NCBI GenBank assembly: GCA_026929865.2
Contig: CM049407.1
Location: forward strand, 15,020,001 to 15,084,000
From: Hyperoplus lanceolatus
Taxonomy: Eukaryota > Chordata > Actinopteri > Uranoscopiformes > Ammodytidae
Length of the DNA stretch: 64,000 nt
Direction: 5' to 3'
In this document: piece after piece, positions 11,615-22,990 of the stretch
Layout of the letters: each line of letters opens with the position of its first letter
How positions within the stretch are numbered: position 1 is the stretch's first letter
Translations under genes and position numbers: made by a program
The notes under the pieces: model-generated
What the model saw: the letters and a program-made list of their open reading frames with translations, nothing else
Told to the model about the DNA's origin: nothing
Databases searched by the model: none

Positions 11615-12875
11615 ACAAGGGCCCACTCACACTAGTGCCATTTGCCTGTTCCGTGCTCAGCACGATTCAGCACGATTCCCCCCCCCTCCTCACTCCCCCC
11701 TCTGGCCCGTGCTCACACTGCTTGTGGCCTGGGCACACTTGCACCTTGCCTACGTCACCGTGCGCGTTTAGGATTTGGAGCGCAGTCTTGTAGGCTATAC
11801 GACTGTTTGTGAATATTTTCATCCGGCCAAATTTGCATCAAATATTCCACTTCCACATTAGAGCAACGAGAATCCTTAAGCTAAGCTATTGTTTTTTTTT
11901 AATGTAGCCTTGACGTAATAGGTCGCGGTGGACAGTCTCATATTTGTGCAGCACGCTGTTTATTATTAATATAACGGCCCGTCATCAGACCATACGTACT
12001 GGATGGTTTTATACACATCGATCGCTCCATCAAATCCAAGTCAGAACTTTTTGTATGGGCAGAGATCGTTTTTTTAAGTGTCTTTATAAAGTTTCTTGTT
12101 GGTGTAGGCTACTGTTTCCTTATCACCGGACCGCGGTGCGTTATTTTGGGTTCGTCTCCACCGCCATGCGTAAAGGCAGTTATGAAAGCTGACGGGAGGA
12201 AAAAGAAAAAAATCATCTGACGAACGTGAGTAAACACGAAAACCTTTTTGCTTTGCTTTCTGCGCTCACCTAATTAGCTCTCTCCTTCTTTTATTAGCCC
12301 ACACCTAGGCCTACACACACGTTAATTCTCACACATTATAGCTACAAGTCCAAGTGGCGGGCAATTCTGGTGCCGACTAGTCTCGCAAAGCCAGACCAAA
12401 CTACAGCATGTAGTATAGTCTGGAAGCACTCCGTTTAGAGCCGTCTATTCGGGGGGGAAACTGGGCTGGCCTGTTTTTATTTCTTTAAACCAATCACAAT
12501 CATCTACGGCGGGGCTAACCCCGGGAAGCAGCCAATGGAGGCATAGCGTTGTTTGCCGACGCCAGCGCTTAATAGACGCTGGCGGAAGTGGTCAAGCCAG
12601 ACTAGGTGCCGACTAGTAAGGCAGCGGACGTTAACGGACTATGCATCCTTAATAAATTCACGTCAGGAACGCCGCCTGTGCGCTTGCTTGTGCGCGTGTC
12701 ATCGCATTAGCATCTGTGCTTTGGCCACGGCACACCTCTCCCAAGTGTGCCGTGGCCAAGGGGCTGTTCCGTGCTGGAATACGGTTGGCGTGGTCACACT
12801 AGGCCAAACGTTCTAGACTTTAGTATGCTAAGGAGCTTTGGGCCGCGGCCGCGGCCCTAGTGTGAGTGGCCCCTT
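11615..12875. mobile_element. nested DNA element with GGGCC-ACTCACACTAG ends
   Basis: AAGGGCCCACTCACACTAG near 11617-11635 is mirrored by CCTAGTGTGAGTGGCCCCTT near 12856-12875. Between them the sequence is GC-rich for this window, with Not I-like palindromes, and has no transposase frame. Target duplication is unclear, so borders are approximate. Confidence 0.6.
12382..12604. mobile_element. short element inside the nested hAT cluster, 13-bp direct repeats
   Basis: Exact direct repeats GGTGCCGACTAGT at 12369-12381 and 12605-12617 bracket 223 bp that begins CTCGCAAAGCCAGACC and ends AAGCCAGACTA. The flanking duplication length suits retroposition, but no clear tRNA head or A tail is visible, so class is undetermined. 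Confidence 0.65.
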
Positions 12876-13337
12876 AGCAACTTTTCAGAGCCCTCTGGCG
12901 ACTTTTTTTTTCTCAAAAAAGCGACTAGCGACAAATCTAGCTACTTTTTCTGGTGTTATGGTGACTTTTGGAGACTCTGTTGCTAAAGCATGTATCGCGC
13001 TTTACTTCTAAACGAGCAGCGGCTGGCTCCCGAGGCTCCTGCCCCCTCCCAGAGCACTGACAGGCGGCCGAGTCCTCACGCAGCAGTCCCTCCCAGCTGC
13101 GGTCAGAGCAAGAGATACACACCTCTCCGCTCAAGTGTTCCATTTGCATCACTATTAGCAGTTGTAGCAGCGTTCCCCCCTCTTCTACAGTCTATGAGTA
13201 GTGCAAATAAAGATGTTATACAGTGCTTTCGAACAGAGAGCGAACTGCATGGCGAAAGACAACAGGAAACCGGAGCTTGCAGGCGTACCCCTGTCATTCA
13301 AATCCCGCTTGAGGGATAACTTCGGATTCCAGTAGAA

Positions 13338-13500
13338 TTATGAAAACAGTGATAAACGTGTGGAACAATGTCGGCACACAGGTTATTGTTTCACCGCGAT
13401 CGCCTATGTAGGAGCCAACACGTCGAACATGCATACGCATTTGAAAAGGCACCATCCAGGTCTTACTATCACCGTTACCGTGAAGAAAAATCGAGCTGTG
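13338..13500 (+). pseudogene. BED-type zinc-finger remnant of hAT transposase
   Basis: One frame reads GANTSNMHTHLKRHHPGL, the second (H-x-H) half of the BED finger that opens hAT transposases. The first half with the CxxC pair is not in the same frame upstream, and no RNase-H-like catalytic region follows. A dead copy. Confidence 0.7.
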
Positions 13501-14470
13501 CAAACACAGACAGTATTTTCTTTTTTATACTGAAAATACATAAGCTGTCATTTAATTAGTTGCACTTTTATTTGATAATTGTTGTATTTATAAGAGCACT
13601 TCAGAGCTGCAGTAATATTTTATTTTTTTAAAGTCAAAAATACCTTAAAGAAGACATACCCTTTTTTTACATACCAGCTTACAGAGCCTGCTGAGCATTA
13701 ACACTGGCTTTATTTTCACTGCAATTTTAGTTTATGCTGCACATTCACTAGTATTTAATAAGTATTTTATTTATTGGAGAATTGCAGCAGTATTCTTTTT
13801 AGATTTGTTAGGCCTATGCATTTTATTTGTATGTTACATAATGTCAGCTAGTTAAAACTGTTCATTCTCCCTTAACTATGAACCGTACCGTACTGTACCG
13901 TACCGTGACTTCAAAACCGAGGTACGTACCGAACCGTGACTTTAGTGTACCGTTACACCCCTAGTGAGTGATCACCCATCTGTAGGGCACAAGAGGGCAC
14001 TCAATGCTTTGATGAGTACGAACATTATGTATTGCCTTTGCAGTCATCTCAACCTAAGTGACACCTATGGGAGGTTTTTGGACAGTCCTCTCCAGCACCA
14101 TCATCAAAACACCAAATGGGAATATATTTAGCCTACTTACACACTTCATGTTTTTTTTTTACCTTTATGTCACCTGTGGCCTCTCTGTATAATATTTTAC
14201 ATTTGAGAAGCTGAAACTAGAATATGCTCAGCATTTATTGCTTGAAATATGACTGAAACAATTAATGTGTCATCAAAATATTTGCAAATATCAATTAGTC
14301 AATGTATCAACTACTTGTTGTCTACAGTGTGTGGTATATATCACTTTAAAACATTATAATTGTTTGTTTGTTATGTGTACTGTGTGGGTCTTTGGGAGCT
14401 AGAGAAACTGCTTTTAGAAGATGAATTTTCATCCGTCCTCTCTTCCTCTGCTTATCGCTCTTTCCCAAAG

Positions 14471-14542
14471 GTTTCTCAGTCAGAACTTGATATCTTCCCT
14501 TAGTCCTGGTGTGTTCAGGGATCTCCATCAGTTAAAGTGGCT
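14471..14542 (+). CDS. rxfp2: rxfp2 exon: LRR 3
   Basis: 72-nt phase-2 exon encoding FLSQNLISSLSPGVFRDLHQ then LKWL. Donor GTGAGT is followed after a few bases by a long (AC)n run starting at 14550. Confidence 0.92.
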
Positions 14543-14547
14543 GTGAG

Positions 14548-14549
<2 letters not shown>

Positions 14550-14608
<59 letters not shown>
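14550..14608 (+). repeat. (AC)n microsatellite next to LRR3 donor
   Basis: About 29 AC units start seven bases after the exon 14471-14542. Confidence 0.97.
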
Positions 14609-14612
<4 letters not shown>

Positions 14613-14873
14613 TGGGAGCTGTTGTGTACTGTGGTTATTTATGAATGTAAATGGAAGGACACGGTGCGACTATTAAAATATACAAGAGCACATTCAAAGT
14701 CAGAGTCTTTATGGTGTAGTCATGTTCAATACTCATGACTCCTTTCCATGGGAGTCTTTTTATGCATCTTGAAGCTCCTTTTCAGATATCAATTTGGGAT
14801 TTTGTGTCCTCCCAAAAACAAATCCACTCAGGGGAAACTCAAATATTTCAACCTCCTGTCAAACAGTTGAGCT

Positions 14874-14876
<3 letters not shown>

Positions 14877-14930
<54 letters not shown>
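14877..14930 (+). repeat. (AT)27 microsatellite, interrupted by a transposon
   Basis: Pure AT run; more AT units resume at 15911-15926 after the 977-bp element, suggesting insertion into the microsatellite. Confidence 0.95.
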
Positions 14931-14933
<3 letters not shown>

Positions 14934-14936
<3 letters not shown>

Positions 14937-15910
14937 GGCTGTACGCTTATTTTTTTAGGTGGTAGCACTGGTGCTAGCAAGCAAAAAAATTTAGTAGCAC
15001 AAAAATAAATTTGGTAGCACACAAAGTATGATCGAAAACTTGCATTACCTTAACCCTTGCATTTTGCTCTAATTACTTTTGAGCATGTCATCCTGGTCTC
15101 ATTTGAGATTCAAAATTAATATGATATCCTAGTGTGTGCAGTAATAATTGTAGAAAAATGAATAGGGGTGCACTGATTGCAATTTAGAAAAAAGAATCTA
15201 ACCTGCCAATTGCAATTTTTTGCTGATTCAGAATTATTATTATAATGTCCTTCTGTTAATTAAGACCAAACTTTAAAACATTAAACATAGCCTATTAAAG
15301 AAATAAGTATACCTATTGGTACAATTTAGGATAAATTAAATAGGTTGTTGTGAATGTGTTGGGAGTAGCTTTTCAGTGGCTTATTTAAAACTTTGTGTAA
15401 ATAGACTAGGCTACTGTTGACTGCTCTCTGCAGCTGAAGGAGTTGCCTTTCAAGCTAGAAAAAAGTGCTAACTTCCTGTTCTTATCGGCTTCAAAATAAA
15501 AGTCAACTCACGTTTGGCTAGTAACAGGCTTTTAATGTGAAGGCGCACAGGAAATGTTCTGTTTGTACACGCGCTAACGTAACTGCGGTAATGTGCCGTC
15601 TCCTTCCGGTAATTGCCGTTGGTGAAGTTTTTATACCTAGAATCGCTGCAGGAGCACAGATCCCGAGCACAAATCTTTCACCAGCCAAAGTGGAGGGTGG
15701 ACTCAATAACTTACTTGCCTAAGACTCATTTACCCGCAGTGTTAATGTAGATCCCTCTAAGCAGTGTTGTGCAATGCTCCTCTGTGTTTCAAAGACAGCC
15801 TCTCCTCATTTTCAACCTGTCGCAGGAGTGCGAATGGATTCATATTCATCATAGCACGTGATCAATTTCAGTAGCAAATGCGATCAAAACTGTCGCACTG
15901 TACAGCCCTG
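14934..15910. mobile_element. hAT-like MITE inserted in an (AT)n tract
   Basis: Inverted ends CAGGGCTGTAC and GTACAGCCCTG, typical of fish hAT MITEs, 977 bp, no transposase. Flanks on both sides are AT repeat, so an 8-bp target duplication cannot be proved. Confidence 0.78.
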
Positions 15911-15911
15911 A

Positions 15912-15942
<31 letters not shown>

Positions 15943-16107
15943 CAGTGAGTGTAAAGGGTTATGTATGTAGCCTATGCTTTACTGCACCTCTGTTTTATTT
16001 CAGTACAGAAAACTTCAGATTTTAAGGCAAAAGGTTGTCTCATTTGCTAAAAAATTAGCTTTAGTCAGGGACAGTTAGCTAAGCTTTGCAAAATGCTAGC
16101 CTGTCTA

Positions 16108-16643
16108 TGTAACGGCTGGATCAGGAGGACAAAGGCGCGGAGACAGTAACAGTTTTAAGAAGATTTATTTTGGAAGTAACCAGCAGGGGGTTAGGACCGT
16201 GATCCGGGGGGGAAGCTGGCTGTCATGGGGCTGAGCAACGGGGCAAGTCCAGGGAGCTGTGTGTGAGCAGGCTAGAGCAGGCGGGCAGAGGGGTCCGGGA
16301 AGAAGTGCTGGCGGGCGAGGGCTGGAGCTGGTGGCTGGAGTCCGGCCGGGAGAGCTGTGGCAGAAAAGACAGGAATTAGCCAGGAAAAATGCAAAAAGCA
16401 GCGCTGCAAACAGGTTAGCTTAGAGAGAGGACTGAGTGTGTGGAAACAGAATCTACAATCTGGCAGTGTCTGGCAGGTAGGGCCGGGTATATGAAGAGCA
16501 GTTGATTGATGATTGATGGCAGCTGTGAAAGCTGGTAATTGACTCCAGCACACCTGACTCCAATCCTGCAATAGACCAGCACATAGACAAGGGTAAAAGG
16601 GAAAAACAACACAAGGGCTTGAGGCCCAAGCAAGATCATAACA
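16108..16643 (-). mobile_element. solo LTR of an LTR retrotransposon
   Basis: Minus strand runs TGTTATGATC...CCGTTACA (TG...CA ends), 536 bp, with identical 5-bp flanks GTCTA at 16103-16107 and 16644-16648. AATAAA on the minus strand near 16160 is a candidate poly(A) signal, close to the LTR 3' end. No internal coding or second LTR, so a recombination product. Family not assigned. Confidence 0.82.
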
Positions 16644-17096
16644 GTCTATGTGAGAAAAAAAATTAAAATAATACCAGCACAGCAAATTTATTTTTTAAAT
16701 CCACATGCTATATCTTGTTACTGTTAAAGTAGCAGGGGCAACCAGCGGAGACTCCAGGAAGTCACAGTTATAGCGCGTAACTGTAAATCACAATGTTGCA
16801 TTTTAACATTACTGGAAGTGTTCAGAATACCCAAATAAGGCCAATGACATTTCTTTAAACTTTGAACAGATCCTGGCTAGCTGTTTTCCCCGTTTCCAAT
16901 CTTTATGCTAAACTAAGCTAATCCCCTGCCGGCTTTAGCTATTGAGCATATACATCTTCTCGTCTTTACCTTGGTAAGAAAGCAAGTAAGCCTTAATAAA
17001 ACCTTCCCAAAACCATTCTTATAATAACAGTATACAAATGTATTGAGTTTGGTTACATAATTGCATTATTTAATTCTGTTTTGTTTTTTTCTGCAG

Positions 17097-17168
17097 GATG
17101 TTGGATCATAACCCACTGAGCATCATGTCTCAGGATTCTTTCATTGGGCTCCAGTCTCTTATGTACCT
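17097..17168 (+). CDS. rxfp2: rxfp2 exon: LRR 4
   Basis: 72-nt phase-2 exon (TTTTTTTCTGCAG acceptor, GTAAGT donor) encoding MLDHNPLSIMSQDSFIGLQS then LMYL. The D-N-P-L segment matches the family's fourth repeat. Confidence 0.92.
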
Positions 17169-19446
17169 GTAAGTTACATTGTTTTTCTCATTAATCTTCT
17201 GTATTACATTGTTGATTTATATCTAGTCTCAAAATATTCCAATTAATTTGTTATGAGTTCTCTGGAAGAGAAATATATGATATTTTAATATCTTTATGAA
17301 TGAAAAGGAGAGAACCACATTTACTCTACCTGTTTAATTAGTTTATTTATTTGATCAAAATGTTGAAATTCATGTAAATCATTGTGTGTTTTGTGAGTTT
17401 CTAAAGGTGTGAAGTGTGCCGAAACTCCTACCTCCAAACACCCACAGGAGATCAAAATATTTTATGCTTGTCTGCTCTGCTTTACTCTGCCATTATGACT
17501 ATATTTCACACCTCATTTCATGCTCATTCTTGCATCTATGTAATGATTCCGATCAAGCATGGAGGGAGTTAGCCGACAATTATGATGGATGTTAAGTTGT
17601 CTAGATGTCAAAAATATCCATTTGTATGTGTCTGTCATGAGCCAGAAAGTCAAGACGATTCTAATGTATTTATGCAACACATTTAGAACAGGTGATGACC
17701 ATGAAACTGTATGATGATACATTTAAAATTTACATATTTAAAACAGAAAATAAAACAGTAGACCTTCCATTAAAATGATAAAAGCTTTTTTCTTTTCTTC
17801 CAGCCATGTCTGTTTCCATCCTGACATTGTGCTTCTGTCTCGTCTCTTTATCTGATTGTTCTTTGTACAATTAGTTAGATGTTGTTTCTCCCGGTCCTTC
17901 TTTAGAATACTTATCTGCCCCTCAGTTCATCTCTCTCTGTTTTCTTTCTCAATTTTGTCCACAACAAGAAGTACCCAGGTCTATAAATGTCCCTTTAGAG
18001 TTCATGCGTGATGGATAAAAGCACTTTAAATCTGCTCTTTGTCTGCCGCTTCAAAGAATATTCGTACCTCCCAGGAGTGACTGCGTGACCATATGTTTCT
18101 CCTTTTGGTTTCTCTGTCCCTCTGCACAATCAGAGGAGAGTTTGTTGTCCCTTGTCCCTGCTTCGTCTCCCTTCACACACCAGTCTGAAATGCTGCCATC
18201 CCAAATTTTCAAAGTTCTGTTTTGAATGTGAAAACTGTGGGAGCTGAGATCAGACTTCAGGCTTTATCATAGTTTATCACTGTCTAGGGAGATTTCATTC
18301 CGTTTAGTTCAAAGACCGTATTAGACCGTTTTAATCTTTACCCCATTAGCTACAGATCATATGCTTGCGATTTGTTGCAGACAGTTTCTCAAACCAAATG
18401 CTTCCAGGCAAACATTAATGCTTATCTCAGTTCCTGCCGAGACTTGAGACAGAGATTTGAAATTGATCTGGGGTACATCGTTTTAATTTGTTTAATCCAT
18501 TATTCCAATAATCGGTGTTAATGCAGTTTTCATTATAATCACTCTGTGTTGTATGCATTCAAAAACACTACGACAACAAAAGTCATATTCAATTAAAAAG
18601 AAAAAAGAAAAGATTGGCCTTTCCAAAAAAAAAATAAACTATTTTGCTCAGTTTTTTCTTTTGTGCATTCGAGGGTTTTGCTGAATGCTTTCAGCTTTCA
18701 AACAAACATTGGCGAAATCAACATGAAAACTCCCAAAACTGGGAAACTGTGTCATGCAAAGATTAATTGCTTGCCACATTCCCATAATAACACCCACAAA
18801 AATACAAATAAAGATTCATTTATTCACTTATTTTATTGCTGTATACAGTATATAATATATATGGTATATGCTGTAAAAATGTGAGTGTGTATTAACTGAA
18901 ATTCCTGCAGATCTGATCTTGACCAGTCTTGACATAAAACTGTATTCCGCTTTGTCTGAGACCTAGACATAACAAGAACAAGTGCAAATGCCGTCGATTC
19001 TGGGACTGACTCTCTCTAGTTCTATCACACTGCACTACTGTTTTTAGATTGTTGGATGCTGCTGTAATTATACACAGACATGGGTTTCTGTTTTCCAAGA
19101 CAATGTTCTTTACTTATTTATAGATGCAGGGTAACTGTTTGAAGATAATAGGATTAGATAGCAGTGCAAAATGTCCATGCAGTGAGATCAGCTTATTTTG
19201 CATAACTGAAATTTAATTTCCTTATGTCTTACATATCTGTTACAGATTTTCTGTTCTATATTTGGTCCTTTGGCCTTATCCGTTTTTTCTTTCTTTTTCA
19301 AAACAAGTCACCTAACCTTTTGTCCTCCAGGTATACAAGCTGTAAATGAGAGTTGACAGGGATGGACCTGTGTTCTCCAGTGGTGGTGCTATGTCGGGGT
19401 TTAATCTCTGTTGTACAATAACATGTTTTCCTTCCCTTTCCTTCAG
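17169..19446. other. rxfp2 intron, no recognised element
   Basis: AT-rich intron between LRR4 and LRR5. I see no exon, inverted-terminal element or structured RNA. Confidence 0.55.
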
Positions 19447-19521
19447 ATCAATGGTGGGCACCTCGCTGCAGCAGCTTCCTCACCCGAGCTTCTGTCAACA
19501 CATGCCTGCCTTGGACTGGCT
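19447..19521 (+). CDS. rxfp2: rxfp2 exon: LRR 5
   Basis: 75-nt phase-2 exon encoding SMVGTSLQQLPHPSFCQHMP then ALDWL. It has one residue more than the typical repeat and an internal Cys, as in mammalian RXFP2. Donor GTGAGT. Confidence 0.92.
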
Positions 19522-19954
19522 GTGAGTCTGCTCTGACAGTGTACTTGTTTGTGTGTGGGGATGGGTGGGTGTGTAGTCACATGTGTTTGATTGAGTCAAT
19601 GTCTGTGCTCTAAGGAAGTCACCAAACAGACTTTGTTTGCGCGTGTGTTTGCTTGCTTGCGTGCGTGCATGCGTGCATATGTAATAATAACAAATTAGTC
19701 TGGTGAAGGGGCAGACGAGTGGTCCTCTGGACTTGTCCTCAGCTAATGTGGCGAGTCAGCTCCATTAACGATTTATTTGGTCAGCGAGTGCAGACTGGAC
19801 AGCACCCACCGGATGGGTTTTATAATGACCTCATGCTATCTGAAGCTTTTATGACAGCTCTCATATCCACTTATTTATATTCCAAAGCAAACAACGTCTG
19901 TCACTGTTTTATTTTTACAGTGAACGGAAACACTGTGCACATAATGCTGTTACT

Positions 19955-20160
19955 ACTTTCATAAGTAGCTTTCAGCATATCTGGAACACCCTACCAGAAA
20001 ACTTCAGGTCTGCTGCAACTCTCAGCTCTTTTAAATCAATTCTGAAGACTTTTCTGTTTCCTTTTTAATTTTTTTTTATTTGTATTTGTTTTTTATTCGC
20101 TTTTCTAATGTCCAATCTTGATGTATTTTATACCTGATCTTTGTTTTTACTATCTTTTAA
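19955..20160 (+). mobile_element. LINE 3' fragment (ORF2 C-terminus and tail)
   Basis: Frame gives AFSIWNTLPENFRSAATLSS then FKSILKTFLFPF and stop, the classic end of fish LINE ORF2 (L2/CR1-like), followed by an AT-rich tail whose CTAATGTCCAATCTTGATG also occurs in variant form near 26915. 5'-truncated. Confidence 0.75.
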
Positions 20161-20235
20161 ATGCAATCAGATGTTCTTCTACATCTTGCTAAGTGTACAC
20201 GCCTCGCATCCCATCCCCTTTCTTTCTGCTTTCAG

Positions 20236-20307
20236 GGATCTTGAAGGAAACCAGATTCAAACTCTCAACTACTCTATCTTGAAGACATGCAGCAAGCTTG
20301 AAGTTTT
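20236..20307 (+). CDS. rxfp2: rxfp2 exon: LRR 6
   Basis: 72-nt phase-2 exon (TTTCTGCTTTCAG acceptor, GTGAGT donor) encoding DLEGNQIQTLNYSILKTCSK then LEVL. Contains an NYS sequon. Confidence 0.92.
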
Positions 20308-21210
20308 GTGAGTATCCCACACTTTGAAACTCAATAAAACTCAAACGCTTGAAACACATTTTTTTGGAGTTTAGAAGTTCCATTCCAGCTTTTAAAGTTT
20401 TTAGGAAACAATAAACTATTACAGATTAGGCGCTAGCTCCATCAGACGCACCACACAATCAATCAATGCTTGATTCAGCAACTGTGTTTCTGCCATTAAT
20501 TATCATCATATTGTGATTACAAACAAAAGGATGAAAGAGGTTTATGTTTTTTTTTACTAATGTGTGTATGCACAGTAAGTCGAGTATTTACTCCCTGGCG
20601 TTATGCATCTGGAACAATCTTGCTGACTTGGGACTGCGGCTTTAATAAAAGAAACATCTTCAGGAGGACCTTGAACCACACTGTTTAATTCACAGTTTAT
20701 GTAAATACAATTTTCCCTGCACAGCTTTTGCTTGCTCAGCGCATTGTGGAGTCTTAAGTGCTCAGTGGTGCAAAACCGCAATCTGTTTTTTAGGGTCCTG
20801 TTCTGCTTCGTGGCTAAAATCAAGACAAAAATAAGAAATCCAATTTCTTTTAATTGGTTTGTTCAGTTTGATATTCCGTGCATTACTGCCAATCAAAGTA
20901 ATAAGGATCGAGACAATCCTTTTTGATTAGAGCAAGATTACAACGTTATTGAACACAATTCAATTATTTATCGAAATGCCTAAAAGTTATATTTTAATTA
21001 TGTAATTCATTATTTTTCTATTTTTGCTTGCCATGCTATGCCTCTCTGTTTTTATATCATCTTAACTTTTTATTGAAGACATTTCTGATCATTTGGGACC
21101 TTTCTCTTTTAAAATAGATGGGGGCAGACTGATCTCGTCACTCAATTTCGGTAGACAAGTGTTTGTTTGGCCTTCCCTGGCACTGTTAAGATGTCCCTTG
21201 AGCAAGGCAT

Positions 21211-21542
21211 TTTAAGGTGAAGTCAGCAATTCTGGAGAAAGCTTGTTGTCAGAATCAGTGAATATGTCCTTATCATCTGGTACCTGTCCGTACTGTGTGT
21301 GAAAAAATATTCAGGGTCGATACACAGCCTAGGCTCTGTAAACTGGTATGTAAACAAAGGGTATGTAAACAAAGGGGCCCATCGTAGCTAGTAACATGCC
21401 AGTTAACAGAACTTGTAAAGGCTGTTATATAAACATTGTATTTTTGTTCCATCGCACACACACTCACAGGTAGCATATCGTGTGGCTTTATTCAGTGATT
21501 TTGACAACAAGCATTCTCTAGAATCACTGACTCCACATTTAA
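21211..21542. mobile_element. MITE copy 1 (GTGAAGTCAGC / GACTCCAC ends)
   Basis: About 330 bp with long imperfect inverted repeats: left TTAAGGTGAAGTCAGCAATT, right ATCACTGACTCCACATTTAA. A second copy is at 58272-58613. No coding capacity. Confidence 0.72.
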
Positions 21543-21752
21543 CCGCCATCCAATCCAATGTCACTCCTGTCTGGTCAGCATCTGAGCTTGGATGTATGAA
21601 CTTGCATGTGCAAGAGAAGGTTTGTTTTTCCGAGTATTAATGGGAGCTTTGTGGGGGATTCAGGTGATTCAACAAATGAGCTCGCAGTTAGTCCAAGCAG
21701 GGAATCCGCAACAGGGGGCTGAGGCATCACTTTGCACATGGATTCTCACATC

Positions 21753-21806
<54 letters not shown>
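21753..21806 (+). repeat. (AAT)18 microsatellite
   Basis: Eighteen AAT units in the intron before LRR7. Confidence 0.97.
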
Positions 21807-21808
<2 letters not shown>

Positions 21809-21885
21809 ATTTTGTTATGCACTTTATATTACTAGAATTTAAAAGTGCTACAGAGAAAATAAAAAAATAGCTCTGTCCTGTTCAG

Positions 21886-21957
21886 GTTACTGATGGACAA
21901 CAGGATTAGGAGTGTCCCCGAAAACACCTTCCAGTCTCTGTGGAAGCTGGCTGAATT
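21886..21957 (+). CDS. rxfp2: rxfp2 exon: LRR 7
   Basis: 72-nt phase-2 exon encoding LLMDNRIRSVPENTFQSLWK then LAEL. It lies 80 bp after an (AAT)18 microsatellite. Confidence 0.92.
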
Positions 21958-22584
21958 GTGAGTAAAAGCCCATTTTGTTTTCTATCTTTATCATTCTGTT
22001 CACATTATCACATAATGCAAGAAGTAATGAGAGGTGGAAGGTGTAATCAGTTACTGTGTTTCACTGGAATACTTTTACTCGTCTAGACATTTCTTTTAAA
22101 AGCAAGAACAGAGAAAAGAACACCATAAAACAGTGTCTGTGTTTACGATCTGAGACTGTAGTGATTTACAGAAAGTGAGATATAACAACAGTATTGCCTT
22201 GGCCCAAAATGATGCCATAAAACAACATTTGAATGGAGTATATAAATAATAGACGAGAAGAGAATTACCAAGAATTGTGTGTTGTATTCAAGAAGTGAAT
22301 GGGATAGAGAACATTGTGTTCTCCTGACATTTTTTATTTTGATGTTTGATGTTCCGATATTGCTCTGCAAAGAAAATCAAAAGTTGGGAAAATATTTGCT
22401 TGAATGATTTAGGATTCAAACTTCTGCTAGATGTTTAGTTACTTAATACAATTATGTAGATCCAAAAAAACATGTCATGTGAACATGAAACATCTGAGTC
22501 TTACTTTCTCCACACATCCATCTTTGGTAATGAGATCTTGCCTTCCTTTTTTTTTCTTTTTTTTTCACTTCTCATTTTCTTTAG

Positions 22585-22659
22585 AAATCTATCCAGCAAC
22601 AGGATAAGGGAGCTGCCGAAAAACACCTTTAAGAGCCTCTCCAAGTCTCTCCTCAAACT
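22585..22659 (+). CDS. rxfp2: rxfp2 exon: LRR 8
   Basis: 75-nt phase-2 exon (long T-rich acceptor, GTGAGT donor) encoding NLSSNRIRELPKNTFKSLSK then SLLKL, one residue longer than the usual repeat. Confidence 0.92.
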
Positions 22660-22739
22660 GTGAGTGAAAAGTCAAACCTGGTATCTGTGTCTCTTAGTAC
22701 AGTCCATGTATGTGTATTCATTTGTATTCTAATTTTTTA

Positions 22740-22990
22740 ATTTAATAAATATTTTTATTTTTTATTTTTTTACTATGGAAAAGGGGTAGGATTAAATAAG
22801 TGTATACTTCTTCCTGCTCCTTTTCAGGCATATCTCAGCAATACAGATAATTAGTTTTCTTTTATTTATTTATTTTTTTAAAATTTTGTGAAAACATAAT
22901 TTTTGTTTATTGTATTTCCATGCTTTTCATTTTGTTTTGTATCACTGATATGTCTGAAATGAATTGAATCAAATCAAATCAAAAATCTTG
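22740..22990 (+). mobile_element. LINE 3' tail
   Basis: AAGGGGTAGGATTAAATAAG, TATACTTCTTCCTGCTCC and a final GAATTGAATCAAATCAAATC form the non-coding 3' end common to fish L1-like LINEs, ending in a short tandem tail. Confidence 0.6.

Larger units (their letters stand above)
11344..13963. mobile_element. hAT element (2620 bp) with exact 8-bp target duplication
   Basis: Ends TAGGGGTGTAACG and CGTTACACCCCTA are perfect inverted repeats, and both flanks carry GTGAGTGA (11336-11343 and 13964-13971): hAT hallmarks. Sub-terminal ACCGTACCGT-type repeats are typical of fish copies. Two further elements are nested inside (11615-12875 and 12382-12604). A zinc-finger remnant lies at about 13338-13500. 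Confidence 0.93.
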
